Counted from the first letter of the stretch, positions 34,901 through 45,400 are shown. The stretch is 64,000 bases of DNA from Lucinisca nassula (GCA_963580285.1 OY757026.1:45749431-45813430); one strand, 5' to 3'. The notes: generated by a model from the sequence alone, not told the origin. Numbers and translations: made by a program.

Positions 34901-35069
34901 GCACTTGCCTGGAGGAAAACAGTTTATATTCGGGGCTAAGTGTTCGGCTATCATCTGGATGCTAGGGTGTTCCTCCTTGGTTGGGTTTTGACAGGCAATA
35001 CCAATATATGCTGCAACATTTACAAAAGGAGATGTATTAAATTCTGTATAAACCTCAGCCTGATCATTT

Positions 35070-35607
35070 GTTTGTTTGATTTAAGTTTTAATGTCCCCGT
35101 CAACACTGTAAAGGTCATTTTGGAGACGTTGCTTCCAATTTTGTAGGACTTTTACCCGACAATGAGATGAAATGACTTCTCAAGCCCTGCCGCCCAATGA
35201 AACCAATAGGGTTTATATGCATGGACGGTCCAACTCGCATCGCCATGCCTGGGCAGGCTTAGATCCTCAAAGCGGTTTACGAGTACTCGTGTGCGGGTCG
35301 GTTCAGCTCTGCGAGGAAGCATGATGCAGCCCCTCACGAAAACATGCCTATTTAATTCTGACCCCTTGAACCCCACTTTTATATAGTAAAACTGGGGTTT
35401 ACAGGGGTAAACCTTATTTTTCTTATTTCTGCTCTAAAATATAGATTGTGGGTACTCGTTAGAACCGCCTCGATGAGCAGAAATACGAAAAATATCACAA
35501 TTTTTCATCTTAAAATGTTCATTTTTCGGCGATAAAGATGGTAATGTATTTGTATAGGCGTGTTTCGTAATGCATCTATTTATTCAAGGCCCGATGGGCG
35601 GGGGCCG
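35070..35607 (-). repeat. SINE-B copy split by MITE-A
   Basis: Minus orientation: TGATTTAAGTTTTAATGTCC, GGAGACGTTGCTTCCAATTT, GGGCAGGCTTAGATCCTC and GGAAGCATGATGCAGCCC run to 35332. After the MITE-A insertion the missing 5' tip resumes as CATCTATTTATTCAAGGCCC and GATGGGCGGGGGCC at 35573-35607. Confidence 0.75.
35333..35572. mobile_element. MITE-A copy inserted in SINE-B
   Basis: Ends CTCACGAAAACATGCCTATT and GTATAGGCGTGTTTCGTAATG-type (to 35572) are inverted. The central palindrome is partly deleted (CTCGTTAGAACCGCCTCGAT then GAGCAGAAATACG). The SINE-B sequence on both sides joins cleanly, which places the element borders within a base or two. Confidence 0.75.
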
Positions 35608-35884
35608 TCAGCCTAATCAGCGATTCTCAATTTCGCAAAGGATAATATCTGATTCACCACCTGACCCCTTCTTAGATAGAAAAAGCTTGATGGTGGGCTA
35701 GAAATCCTTCGACTTGGGACCACAAGCACAGCGTTCGTAAAAATAAACTCAGGTTAACCTATTTTGATGGTTTGATTAACCCCCCAGAACATCAGTTAAA
35801 TAAAGCAAATTCTTCTGATAACGAGGCCCCGTTTTTTGGATTTACAGCTATCTATTGTAGATGAATTTATTTCTTGCAAAATTT
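35608..35884. other. No feature recognised
   Basis: Nothing identifiable between SINE-B and the Tc1 fragment. Confidence 0.4.
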
Positions 35885-36140
35885 ATTACCACAGCAGCTG
35901 GACTGCACTTACCCCGTAGAATAAGTTCGAGGACAGTTTTACGTTAATGGCTGCTGCTGGGAGGTCGCAGGCCATATGACGGTCCTAACACCACGTCACT
36001 TACGTCAACCTCTACAATGGGCGCATATGCATTTTCGATGGATAATTCGTCGTTGGGGTGACGCGTTATTCACTGATGAATCCAGGTTTCTGTTACGACG
36101 ATCTGACGCACGCGCCAGGGTATTCAGCGCACGCAAGTAG
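35885..36140 (+). pseudogene. Tc1-like transposase fragment
   Basis: From 35970 the frame reads GHMTVLTPRHLRQPLQWAHM, HFRWIIRRWGDALFTDESRF, LLRRSDARARVFSARK and stops at 36140. FTDESRF holds the first catalytic Asp of the DDE/D domain. The frame upstream is degraded. The later catalytic residues are missing. Confidence 0.75.
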
Positions 36141-36189
36141 CGTTTTAGTTAAAATCGTGACAATTACTTCATTGACGGAACTTTAAATA

Positions 36190-36452
36190 CCCAGAAATAC
36201 CGTCATAACGTTCCACCATTATCCTGCATGAATGTTAAGGGACATCCAAGAATTTCCTGGCGGTCTTTCTGGGCGTTTAAAGTTCCGTCAGCGAACACAA
36301 GATCAGTCCGTCCATAAAACTGCTCCCACCGTAACGGCCATTAAATTGAGTAATACACAATTGTCACTAATACATTCCCCGCGTTTGTGGAATACCCGGA
36401 CGCGTGCATTAGAGCGTTGTAACAAAAACCTGGATTCATCGGTGAATAACAC
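36190..36452 (-). pseudogene. Inverted Tc1-like transposase fragment
   Basis: Minus strand from 36452: LFTDESRFLLQRSNARVRVF, HKRGECISDNCVL and VTVGAVLWTD. This overlaps the region encoded at 36066-36140 on the opposite strand, so two copies of the first-Asp region face each other head to head. It joins the inverted-repeat arm at 36455. Confidence 0.65.
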
Positions 36453-36465
36453 CAAGGGGGGAAAC

Positions 36466-36538
36466 CTACGTCACGATGACGTCACACAGAAAGACAATAG
36501 CAGCCGCCATCTTGAAAGTACCTCTCGCTTCGGTAAGT
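36466..36538 (+). promoter_or_regulatory. Promoter-like module: CRE, YY1-like site, splice donor
   Basis: Within 73 bases: ACGTCACGATGACGTCAC (CRE octamer TGACGTCA at 36477-36484), GCCGCCATCTTG (YY1 consensus, 36503-36514) and a strong 5' splice site TTCG/GTAAGT (donor at 36533). CRE and YY1 near a first exon are a known TATA-less promoter arrangement. All three elements are retained in the other arm. No coding exon is identified. Confidence 0.4.
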
Positions 36539-36911
36539 GTTTTTGTGTTAAACAGATGATTTAAGCACAATCTTGACACAGCTTTTATCGCAGAGTACGG
36601 GCGAAATAACAATGTTTTGTCTGCAAAAAGAAATTTGTGCAGGCTTTCAGTAGTATGGATAAACACGTTGGATTTAGTTCATTTCAGCGATCCATTCGTC
36701 AACACTCTGGATATGAAAATCATTCATATGAAGCAGCGCAGTGTTTTCATTAATCCTCTCATAACGAGTACACGACTTTTTCAGAAGGAAATACCATAGA
36801 AGTGTTTATTAGTATCAAAATTAAAATTTTTGAACTTTATAAGACGTTTTCAGTAAATGGTATCGTTAACACTCGATCAGAAATGAGATACGTACACACT
36901 CTGAAAACCAG

Positions 36912-37167
36912 CATATAGTTGTTTTTTCTTTTCTTTTTTTTTTTTTTTTTTTGGTCTTACGGCCCTTTCAAGATTATTTCACTCATATCGAGCCGATCGC
37001 TAATCAGAAGTGGGCGAAAACCGGAGTACCCGGAGAAAAACCACATGACCTTCCGTCGCAGAACTTGGCGTCTCACGTATGACCCGAGCGGGGCTCGAAC
37101 CACAGCGGTGAGAGACCTAATGATCAAGAGTCAGCGCTCTTAACCACTAGGCCACATATAGTTGTTT
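36912..37167 (-). mobile_element. tRNA-derived SINE with target-site duplication
   Basis: A 13-base direct repeat CATATAGTTGTTT flanks it (36912-36924 and 37155-37167). On the minus strand the head has an A box (TGGCCTAGTGGTTAAGAGC) and B box (GGTTCGAGCCCC), then a body with CCGGGTACTCCGGTTTTC, a motif of the conserved central domain (Nin-DC-like) of many invertebrate SINEs, and a poly-A tail (T run 36930s-36952). The other inverted-repeat arm lacks it, giving an empty site. Confidence 0.9.
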
Positions 37168-37300
37168 CTCTTGACAACCTGAAAAGCAGGGTAACAAGTA
37201 TCTTTGACAATAGTGGTGGCCAGATGAACAGCCGATCACAATTTCCGCTCTCATGTCACTTAAGAAGACATTGCCCAGTCTAGAACATTGTCGCACTTGA

Positions 37301-38154
37301 ACTATTTACAATGTTGCGCCGAGTTGCGAAAAAAATGACGATAAAACAAATGGTTCAGATTTAAAATATCTGTAAAAACAAGAGGCCCTTGAGCCACTAT
37401 ACTCACCATAGTTCAGTTGGGTTCTGTCCCATGGAAGACATGCGTTTCATTAAGCTATTAAGGCTAGAAAAATCTAAGAAGAGGCCCACCCAAGGACTAT
37501 GCTGGGAAATTAGGTTTCTAGCTTTTCTTGTTCTTGTGAAAACGTTGACAAAATATTAATATTGGCCTAATTTTTGGGAGAAGATTTAAAGAATAGATGA
37601 ACAAATAAGCTGAAGATGCTTATTGCCTTTTATACAATATAAGCCATCATTATTGCATTACATACAAATGTTCTAGAAAAGGGTAATCCCTTTGAAGCAA
37701 GGACTACAAGACAGAACTGAAAACTGTGGAGTGTACACGATTTTTTATGGACAAGACTAGCTAGTTTCGGCCAGTTAGGCCGCATCACTAACCCTCAAAC
37801 ATTTACGAACCCCTGCAGTGGCATCAATGATCCCAAATGACTGGAAAATAAATCCACACTTTGATGAAGAGCAGATAAACAATTTACGGACGCCAAATAT
37901 TCCCATAATACCAGCTACGGTGAAATATGTTTCTTTCTAGAAAAATGTAATCCTTTGGAAGCAAGGGCGACAAGAAAATAAAAATAAAGGCACACTATGA
38001 TAAAGATTGAAGTTTCAACATTTTATAGTTCCTAGGAAATTTTTGATGAAATTTGACTTAGACCTATGATAGAGAGAAAGAATTAAAGTAAAGATGAAAT
38101 GGGATGTCAAGAAAAACACTGCCTCTTACACTGTGTAAGTTCATCCCAACTGCA
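37301..38154. other. Mostly unrecognised; AAGAGGCC start at 37379-37440
   Basis: AAACAAGAGGCCCTTGAGCC and CTATACTCACCATAGTTCAG are a left terminus of the AAGAGGCC family; no right end was found. CTAGTTTCGGCCAGTTAGGC near 37761 resembles the sequence beside the LINE at 28736. Confidence 0.45.
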
Positions 38155-38345
38155 TATGAAAAATAGAAGTGAAGGCAATGATAAGGAATCGATACAATTA
38201 ACCCACTGCTCCCATCAGAGACACCAAAGAGAAAGAAACACAAGCATGAAATAACTAGACTCTAAACATCACTAACGGAAAGCCAAAAGGACAGTTTCTT
38301 TCCAACAAAATGGCCAGTTGGCTGTCCAAAACAAAAGGATATAAG
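38155..38345 (-). mobile_element. Repeat A subfamily fragment
   Basis: Minus-strand 3' part: AGAAGTGAAGGCAATGATAA, GGAATCGATACAATTAACCC, GACACCAAAGAGAAAGAAAC, AACAAAATGGCCAGTTGGC. Confidence 0.6.
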
Positions 38346-38379
38346 CGAATACTGGTAATCACTTAGAGGATCCAAATCA

Positions 38380-38575
38380 GAAGTAGAGGCAATGATCAGG
38401 AATCGATACAATTAACCCACAGCTCCCATCAGAGACACCAAAGGGAAAGAAACACAAACATAAAAAAACATACCCCAACGGAAACACCAACAGCGGAAAG
38501 CCAAAAGGACCGTTACTTTCTCACAAAATGGCCAAAAGGCTATCCAAAATAAAATAAAACAAGCGACACAAACAC
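38380..38575 (-). mobile_element. Repeat A subfamily fragment
   Basis: A second minus-strand 3' fragment directly beside the first, beginning AGAAGTAGAGGCAATGATCA and ending in the CAAAATGGCCAAAAGGCTAT region. Confidence 0.6.
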
Positions 38576-38805
38576 CCAAAGACCCCGAGCCTGCCCAGGA
38601 AAAGTGGTGCGAGTTGGACCGTACATGTGTATAAAATAGAAGTAAATGCAATGGTCAGGAATCCCTATTTGTTTCACTGAAGGCATTGCTTGAGATGTCA
38701 TTTCATCTTAATGTTGGATAGAAGTTCCGAAAAGATTGGAAGTAACGTCTCGAAAATGACCTAAGTGCTGCTGACGGGGCCGTTCAACCTCAATTTCAAC
38801 CAAAC
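38576..38805 (+). repeat. SINE-B copy interrupted by a repeat A tip
   Basis: GAGCCTGCCCAGGAAAAGTG and GGACCGTACATG are SINE-B. ATAGAAGTAAATGCAATGGT (38635-38665) is a repeat A 3' tip. SINE-B resumes with TTTGTTTCACTGAAGGC and ends GACGGGGCCGTTCAACCTC. Confidence 0.6.
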
Positions 38806-40362
38806 AGGCATCATCATTTCATATGTTTATGCCGTTCGTAGTTTTTTTTTTTTGCGTATCGCGCGAAAATAGTAGACATTTTTCTTTTATCTTTGTAGTT
38901 GAGACGTTATTTGTTTTGTTTTTGTCAATATATCAGCCGGTGCAAGACAAATGCTAAAATATGACATGTGCGACTAGTGAATACCTAGACCAGTCCATGC
39001 ATCTGATCGGTGTAATATTTCGCTTTTGAAACAATAGTGAGCTATTACACTACTCACACCTGCTCGTTGTACGGACGATTCTTAATCCTAACCAACCGCC
39101 CAAGTCCAACAGCAGATCCTGAACAGCGTAACGAGAAAAAAATGTCATTTGGGCCTCGATAAGGATCGGTTTATATACAACAAGCAGGTGTGGGAAGTTT
39201 CAAATATTACTACCTTTTTTAAAACTCAAGAATACACCGATCAGACTGCCCAGGTATGCAAGCTGATCTGGGTAGTTTATCGTCGCCCATAAATTGCCTT
39301 ATTGTAGCTTTTTTCTTGCACCGGCTCATTAATTAAAATAAATAACTTTGAAACTACACAAATTTTAAATGCCTACTTTTTGTGGGTGTTATGCCAAATA
39401 CTGCATCGAGTTAGGTAAATGTCAAATTAACGTTACAAAAAGTGTTACACTTTTCACTAAAACTGTGCTACAGTGTACAATATTGATTTTTGGTCGACAA
39501 AAGTTACTAAACAATGGACCTTTTTTCAAAATAGTGCTTAAGTCCACCTGACCATCACTAAAGGTAGCTGTTATTTATAGAAAATAGCCGCCTTATTCTT
39601 ATAACTGTGAGGACGGCGTATTCAATAATATGGTTATCAATAAAATCTGGACTAAAATCGTGTGTTGGGTTTAGCAAACAGTGTAAGCCCTAACAAGACG
39701 CGACAGAGCGCGGCATCTGATCAAGGTCTACACTGTTTGCTTTTTGTACACGGATGTAAGGAATAAACAAATGTTTACAGTTTAAGTCACCGTGTATTTT
39801 TCAAACCCACCCAAGAGACAGCTGACCCACCGGTTCTATTACTACTTTGATTAAAGTAAGTTTGTTTGTATGTATTGGAGTTTAAGGGCCCAGTCAACAA
39901 TATTTAGGTCATTTTTATCCCGGTCAGTTTACCTATCCACACTTTTTTCTGTGCAGGCTTATACGTTAACCAGTACAGCGCACATTCTATCGCCCGAAAC
40001 TGACAACTGCCCTTCTTGAATCAGCGGAAGGGAGAGACTGACCATAGAAAAGATTCCATGATCAATATCCACGAAAGAATGTTGCCGACCCTGGCAGGTA
40101 ACGAAGCCGCGTCCTTCTGATCACCAGTCAGACGCGCATCCAACTGAGCAACCGAGGCCGGCTTAAATAAAGTAAGATAATGCCTTTTTATAACGAGCAG
40201 ATCATTGCAAGAAGTTTAGTTCTCAGCCACGACAGTATTTTACCGCTCATGTAAGTGACCATTGAGGACCTCAAGAGATGTCTGCCTATTCTTCGTTAGC
40301 CTGTATGACTCTTTTTATTTTCAGAGATAAATGTAGACCTAATTCTGTTGTTTTATACCTCA
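38806..40362. other. No feature recognised except one hairpin-G
   Basis: Apart from the hairpin at 39674-39740, nothing was recognised in this 1.5 kb loop of the inverted duplication. The ORF 39369-39551 has no family feature. Confidence 0.45.
39674..39740. repeat. Hairpin-G copy
   Basis: GCAAACAGTGTAAGCCC pairs loosely with GGTCTACACTGTTTGC. The centre ACGCGACAGAGCGCGGC is decayed relative to 48443-48510. Confidence 0.65.
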
Positions 40363-40985
40363 ACGCAAGTACGACAATGCTCCAGAGTGGGCTATATCTT
40401 CTTAAGTGACAAGGGAGCGGACATTACAACTGCCTGTTCATCTGGCCACCATTATTGTCCAAGATACTTGTAACCTTTAGAGAATTTGGCGCCTTTTACC
40501 CTGCTTTTCAGGTTGTCACGAGAAACAACTGTATGCTGATTTTCAGAGTGTGTACGTATCTCTATTCAGATCGAGTGTTAACGTTACCATTTATTGAAAA
40601 CGTGGTATAAAGTTCAAAAATTTTAATTTTGATACAAATAAACACTATGGTATTTTCTTCTGAAAAAGTCGTGTACTCGTTATGAGAGGATTAATGAAAA
40701 CACTGCGCTGCTTCATATGAATGATTTTCATATCCAGAGTGTTGACGAATGGATCGCTGAAATTAACTAAATCCGACGTGTTCATCCATACTACTTAAAG
40801 CTTGCCTAAATTTCTTTTTGCTGACAAAACATTGTAATTTTGCCCGTACTCTGCGATAATAGCTATGTCAAGATTGTGCGTAAAATATATGTTTAACACA
40901 GAAATACTTACCGAAGCGACAGTTCCTTTCAAGATGGCGACCGCCTTGGTGTAAAATTGTGACGTCATCGTGACGTAGGTTTCCC
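40363..40985 (-). repeat. Inverted duplication, right arm
   Basis: Reverse complement of 36455-37300 without the SINE. Its outer end is GACGTAGGTTTCCCCCCTTG (40961-40992), matching the outer end of the left arm. Confidence 0.8.
40907..40967 (-). promoter_or_regulatory. Second copy of promoter-like module
   Basis: On the minus strand: TGACGTCA (40960-40967), GCCATCTTG (the YY1-like site reads GGTCGCCATCTTG, one base off consensus), then TTCG/GTAAGT (donor complement ACTTAC at 40907-40912). Spacing matches the left arm, so the two modules point toward each other. Confidence 0.4.
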
Positions 40986-41400
40986 CCCTTGAACACGTGA
41001 ACCCATCGACGAATTGTCCATCGAATATAGCTACGCGCCCATTGCAGACATTGCCATAAGTGGCGTGGCGTTAGATATCGCGATATGGTCTGCTAGGACG
41101 TTTCCCAAAAGAAGCCAGTCGTTGTAAAACTGTCCTCGAACTTATTCTACAGGGGAAGGCAGTCCAGCGGCTGTGGATTCGGTGGTTAAAAACCGATTAC
41201 GCAAGTGATGTAAGGTATGAAGCGACCCTTTATATGCGACGCCACCCGTGGTCTCCAAGATCTCTGTCGGTCGTCAGTGGCACGAGTGATTCGTAGGCGT
41301 TCCAAAAGTCATTGTATCGTCATTCGATGAACACCAAAGCGCCAGGCCACTTGCGTTTGCCAAAGGCCGGCATCAAGCATACATATGTCCCGCTTCCTGC
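40986..41400 (-). pseudogene. Tc1-like transposase N-terminal remnant
   Basis: Minus strand: WQTQVAWRFGVHRMTIQ (HTH region), RATDDRQRSWRPRVAS, then after stops LTPRHLWQCLQWARSYIRWT and IRRW. This aligns with 35885-36065 and extends further toward the N-terminus. It ends at the duplication border, before the first catalytic Asp. Many stops. Confidence 0.7.
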
Positions 41401-41512
41401 TGAATTTGTTACCACTCAAATCTTTAAATGTAGTGTTTTTCTTGAAACAAGGGGTAGAACAGACTCGCGTTGAAAGAACTGAATTATGTTTTTATCATGC
41501 GACACTTGCTTT

Positions 41513-41699
41513 CAGAAAGTCATGAGTGAGTGTTTGAGTTTTACGTCCCACCAACAGCTAAGGTCATACGGAGACGCGACCTCGGTTTAAAGACTCATCC
41601 GAAAGTCTGGAGAAGCCCGGGATCGATCCTGCGACCCCTGGTTTACAAGGCGAGTAGCGTAACCAATACACCACGGAGGCTTCTAACAGAAAGTCATGA
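41513..41699 (-). mobile_element. tRNA-derived SINE with target-site duplication
   Basis: The direct repeat CAGAAAGTCATGA flanks it (41513-41525, 41687-41699). On the minus strand the A box is TGGTGTATTGGTTACGC and the B box GGATCGATCCC. The tail GGTGGGACGTAAAACTC leads into an ACTC repeat. The short ORF across it is spurious. Confidence 0.85.
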
Positions 41700-42117
41700 A
41701 CGCAACTCATTGGTTTAAACGTACATTTAACGAATCACCTCATATAGTGTTGCAACTGACAGGCACATTTGCGGCAACAATAAAATGTTTTCTTTATTTT
41801 TGTTAAAATTCCAAAAACAAAAATATGTTGTAGCGTTTCTTTTGTCAGTCAGCATGTTTTGCTGTTTGTTTAGATGTTATTCAAAAATATGTATGGAAAG
41901 AAACCAGAGCAGCCTGCACCTCCGCGAGCTTTAGCTGCCTATTTAGATATTAAAATGTTTCCATTATTTGCTGCGTATGAACCACGTTTCAAAATACATC
42001 TTTTGCAAAGACATAAGTGAAGTGTATCCATGCAGTCTGATCAGCACCTTTGCTGCTTGCTCAGGTCTATAGTATTTCTATTATTTACAGCATAAAAGGC
42101 AAGTTTGAACATACATA
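41700..42117. other. No clear feature
   Basis: CAGTCTGATCAGCACCTTTG near 42031-42050 hints at a decayed hairpin-G. Nothing else. Confidence 0.4.
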
Positions 42118-42425
42118 TGCAAAGGAAGGCCCCCGCCCATAGGGGCTTGAAGAAATATATGGGCTGCATGATGCTTCCACGCAGAGCCTAATCCGGCCCG
42201 CACACTAGTACTGGTAAACCGCTTAGAGAATCTAAGCCTGTCCAGGAACCGCGGTGCTAGGCGGACCGTCCATGCTAATAAACCCTACTGGTTTCAGACA
42301 GGGCTTGAGAAGTCATTTCATCTCAATGTCCGGTAAAAGTCCCACAAAATTGGAAGCAACGCCTCCAAAATGACCTTTACAGTGTTGACGGGGGCGTTAA
42401 ACCTCAAATCAAACAAACAAACAAA
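42118..42425 (+). repeat. SINE-B copy, near full length
   Basis: Best reference copy: GGCCCCCGCCCATAGGGGC, ATGGGCTGCATGATGCTTCC, ACGCAGAGCC, TGGTAAACCGCTTAGAG, CTAAGCCTGTCCAGGAACC, TTCATCTCAATGTCCGGTAA, TGACCTTTACAGTGTTGACG, GGGGCGTTAAACC, and a CAAACAAACAAACA tail. No convincing A or B box was found, so the promoter type is unknown. Confidence 0.7.
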
Positions 42426-42562
42426 CATATGCAAAGGAAGGCCTGACTGCACAATTGCATAGCCATTTTTTGTTGCTTGCCTAGATTTAACGAGTTCTTT
42501 TATTTGCTGCATATAATAATAACAATAATAATAATAATATTAATCGACCTTATTTACAAAAG

Positions 42563-43638
42563 CACGCCTACGGAACGATAGAATGCGTAACCATTGGTTA
42601 AGAACGTGAAGCAATTAGAGCGACATCCGGTTAGGAATTAGATCGCTAAAAAAGGTAAAGAAACTGTGCAGTTTCTGTGTTTCATAAGTTATATAATTTT
42701 TACGGGGAAGTTATTTAAAAAACGGGGAATAACATTCAGGAGCCCATTGATATCGGCATCTTTGGAGTAAATACCAAATCCCGTACTTCACACATTTTGG
42801 CTAAATTTAGTTTCTCCTGCTGAAGGTGAACTCAAGCCTTAGAAAACGAGTGGTTTTTCGAGGTGTTTGTTGCCTTTTATTTATTACTGCGCTTTGCTAC
42901 AAGTTCAGCGTATTAACATGCACACACAATAAACATATATGGTTATATGTGTTGTGGATATTTTGCTTGTCAATGCAGCACTAGCGAGAAATCACCACGG
43001 AAAAGGTCGAAAATGGTTGGTTACGCATTAGATCTATAGAAATGATAACAAAACTTGCAACTATAAAGCGGATCTGTTTTCATCTCCACAGCCCCAGAAT
43101 CACCCGCACCTTGTTCTACGGAACCATTTTTAGCCAACCTGATAAGCAGTGCGCTATTGATTCGATAATGACATAGTATTTTGTGGAAACATTTTCAGTC
43201 TCCAGAATCATAGTACCCAATGATTTTCACGGACTTTTACGCTGTGTTTGTTTTATCAATGGTCCGGTAATTGCCTGAAATGAAATTAAACAGGTTTTGG
43301 AGTTTTAATTTCTGCGAAGAACTCCTCATCTGCCAAAATTTGCTGGTTAAGCATTCGATAGCCAGAGAGGAGCAAATCTCACCAGTTGCTGCCTAAGTAA
43401 ATGCCAGCAGCTTACTACAATAAAAGGTGGTCTACATATGATTTCTAAATTATGTTAAAATCACCAGAGAAAGAAAGCCGTGATGAAAAATTATTTTCTG
43501 GACAAGACCATTAAATGTCTGGGTATCATGCTTATCTGACCGAATGACGCACAGATTCATAAATAAGAGGTCATTGCTTGCTTTTGTAGAAAACAAAATG
43601 GCCAGCTTACGCTTTTTAATGGCGATTAAATCTATATC
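42563..43638 (+). repeat. 1.08 kb inverted repeat, left arm
   Basis: The reverse complement lies at 45621-46703. The match starts at CACGCCTACGGAACGATAG and runs nearly unbroken to AATGGCGATTAAATCTATAT. Differences are scattered substitutions and one small indel region near 43350-43400. No convincing ORF. This could be the terminal inverted repeat of a large foldback-type element. Confidence 0.9.
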
Positions 43639-43707
43639 GTGTTTCTATGGTCAAGCATTAGAGAGCCAGGTTGAGCATAAGACACCCATAATTATAAACT
43701 TGGTGCT

Positions 43708-43870
43708 TATAAAAAATAGAAGTAAAGCAATGATCAGGAATCAATACCAGCTGGCTATCCAAAATGCGATACATACAATCAGTGACAAACAATAACATAA
43801 ATAAACCGCCAAAGAAGAACCGCCTTGTAACAGTCAGTGAAAAGAATTCCACTGGGAATTGTTTGTCAAT
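43708..43870 (-). mobile_element. Repeat A fragment
   Basis: AGAAGTAAAGCAATGATCAG, CAAACAATAACATAAATAAA, CCGCCAAAGAAGAACCGCCTT and a decayed hairpin TCAGTGAAAAGAATTCCACTG. Lies in the loop of the 1.08 kb inverted repeat. Confidence 0.6.
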
Positions 43871-44024
43871 CGACCCAAAGGTGCTCAGAAGAAAAGCTGT
43901 TCTATGCTTAAGTGCACGTGAATATCACTGACTTGTCGGGAAAACTATTAGAATGAAAATAGTCGCAGTGAGGTCAGACTGTTGTGAAAAACTAAAGATG
44001 GTTATCTTGGAAACATAGGATGGG

Positions 44025-44096
44025 CTTGGCAAAGAGTGTAGACCCTGATCAGACGCTGCAGAATCCGGTCTGGTGAAGATCTACACTATTTGATTG
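44025..44096. repeat. Hairpin-G copy, decayed
   Basis: GGCAAAGAGTGTAGACC, CTGATCAGACGCTGCAGAAT and GATCTACACTATTTG follow hairpin-G order. Confidence 0.55.
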
Positions 44097-44199
44097 GACA
44101 CTGGAATTTAAGAGATTAATGAAACAGTTTAAGACTATTTCTCCTACATACACTCGGAGGCAATAGACTCACCAGTCCTTTGTTGTTGTTTTTTTAAAT

Positions 44200-44312
44200 C
44201 ACATTATATTTTGTGCAGAAATGAGAAAAATATCACCATTTTTCATCTTAAAATTTTCTTTTTTTGGGCGATAAAGGTTACATTGTATTTGTATAGGCGT
44301 GTTTTCGTAATG
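44200..44312. mobile_element. MITE-A right half
   Basis: TTTGTGCAGAAATGAGAAAA, ATTTTTCATCTTAAAATTTT, GGGCGATAAAGGTTACATTG and TATAGGCGTGTTTTCGTAAT. Confidence 0.65.
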
Positions 44313-45109
44313 ATTATTCAAAGAAACAAAATGATGTGGAGAAAACAAATGTCTACAACCTTTTTAGTACTAAATACAATATTATCAACAGTCGGTCGAT
44401 AGTGAACAAAAAAACTGGAGTTTTGGCTTAATGTAAACTGCCTAATCACTGCCTAGATACATCCGTGAGAAAATATTGCTCCATATTCAAAACGGTTTCA
44501 AAAGTTCCTCATATCTAAACATGATACTGCAGATGGAAGAAAATATTACAACTTGTATGTTCTATCAATTTATTATATCTATATTTTTTCCTCATATCTA
44601 AAAATGACACTGCCGATGAAACAAAATGTTATAGCGTGTATATTTTATTAAGAAGGAAGATTAGATCATGGAAGATTAGCTGAGGGCCTCGTGGAAGATT
44701 AGCTATTACATGTATTTTTGTATGTGCTAAATGTTGCTACACTCACTAAATAAAGTCCTTACTTACTTACTGACTGACTGACTGACTTACTTACTTACTT
44801 CTCTCAATTTATTTAATGAACGCACCTGTCCTCCTGTTTACTCAAAATTTATAAATTTTACAAATGGATTCTAGTTCGTCTTGATTAACATGATTAAGAA
44901 TACATGGTGTGTCATTCTTGCGCTGTTTGTATTAATAAGAAGTTGGTTTTAGACAATATCTTTATCTTATCGTTTTGACAGTTAGCATAGAACTCACGGG
45001 ATCTCCGATCTGGGTTATCGATCATGATACAGACATATATTTTGGGGGCATGCGCAGTCCCAGGAATAGGATATTCCGGCTACCTATTTGCTTTGCAGAG
45101 GCGAGCTAA
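44313..45109. other. Mostly unrecognised; CTTA/CTGA microsatellite at 44757-44800
   Basis: GGAAGATTAGCT occurs twice near 44667-44705. ACTAAATAAAGTCCTTACTT leads into tandem CTTA and CTGA units. Confidence 0.5.
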
Positions 45110-45400
45110 AACAAATACGCCTTTCTTTTGCGTTACTATGCCTTTTTTCGCATTACTACGCCTTTTGATTCGCCTAAAAAACGCCTTTGATTCGCATCAC
45201 TGCGCCTTTCTTTTGCGTTACTACGTCTTTCTTTTGCATTAGTATGCACTTTTTCGCGTTACTATGCCTTGTTTTTGCGTTACTACGCCTTTTTGCGTAG
45301 CTTCGCCTTCTGATTGGCGTTACTGCGTCTTTTGCTTTGCGTTTCTACGCCTTTGTTGCGTTATTACGTCTTTTGTGTCGCGTTACTATGCCTTTACGGT
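45110..45400. repeat. Irregular minisatellite GCGTTACTACGCCTTT
   Basis: Roughly a dozen units of 20-28 bases built on GCGTTACTACGCC(T)n, with variants in the T run and the ACT/ATT core. TACGCC and GCGTTA give each unit a weak dyad. It lies in the loop of the 1.08 kb inverted repeat. Confidence 0.75.

Larger units (their letters stand above)
36455..37300 (+). repeat. Inverted duplication, left arm
   Basis: Its reverse complement is 40363-40985. Matches start at GGGGGGAAACCTACGTCACG and continue through CAGAGTACGGGCGAAATAAC-like, CGATCCATTCGTCAACACTC and CATATGAAGCAGCGCAGTGT to CTTAAGAAGACATTGCCCA. The left arm is longer only because of the SINE at 36912-37167. Divergence is visible but moderate. 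Confidence 0.8.

Noticed and set aside
36456..36461. Viral or retroviral LTR reading of the repeated arms
   Set aside because: The arms are inverted, not direct. No primer-binding site, polypurine tract, gag or protease was seen.
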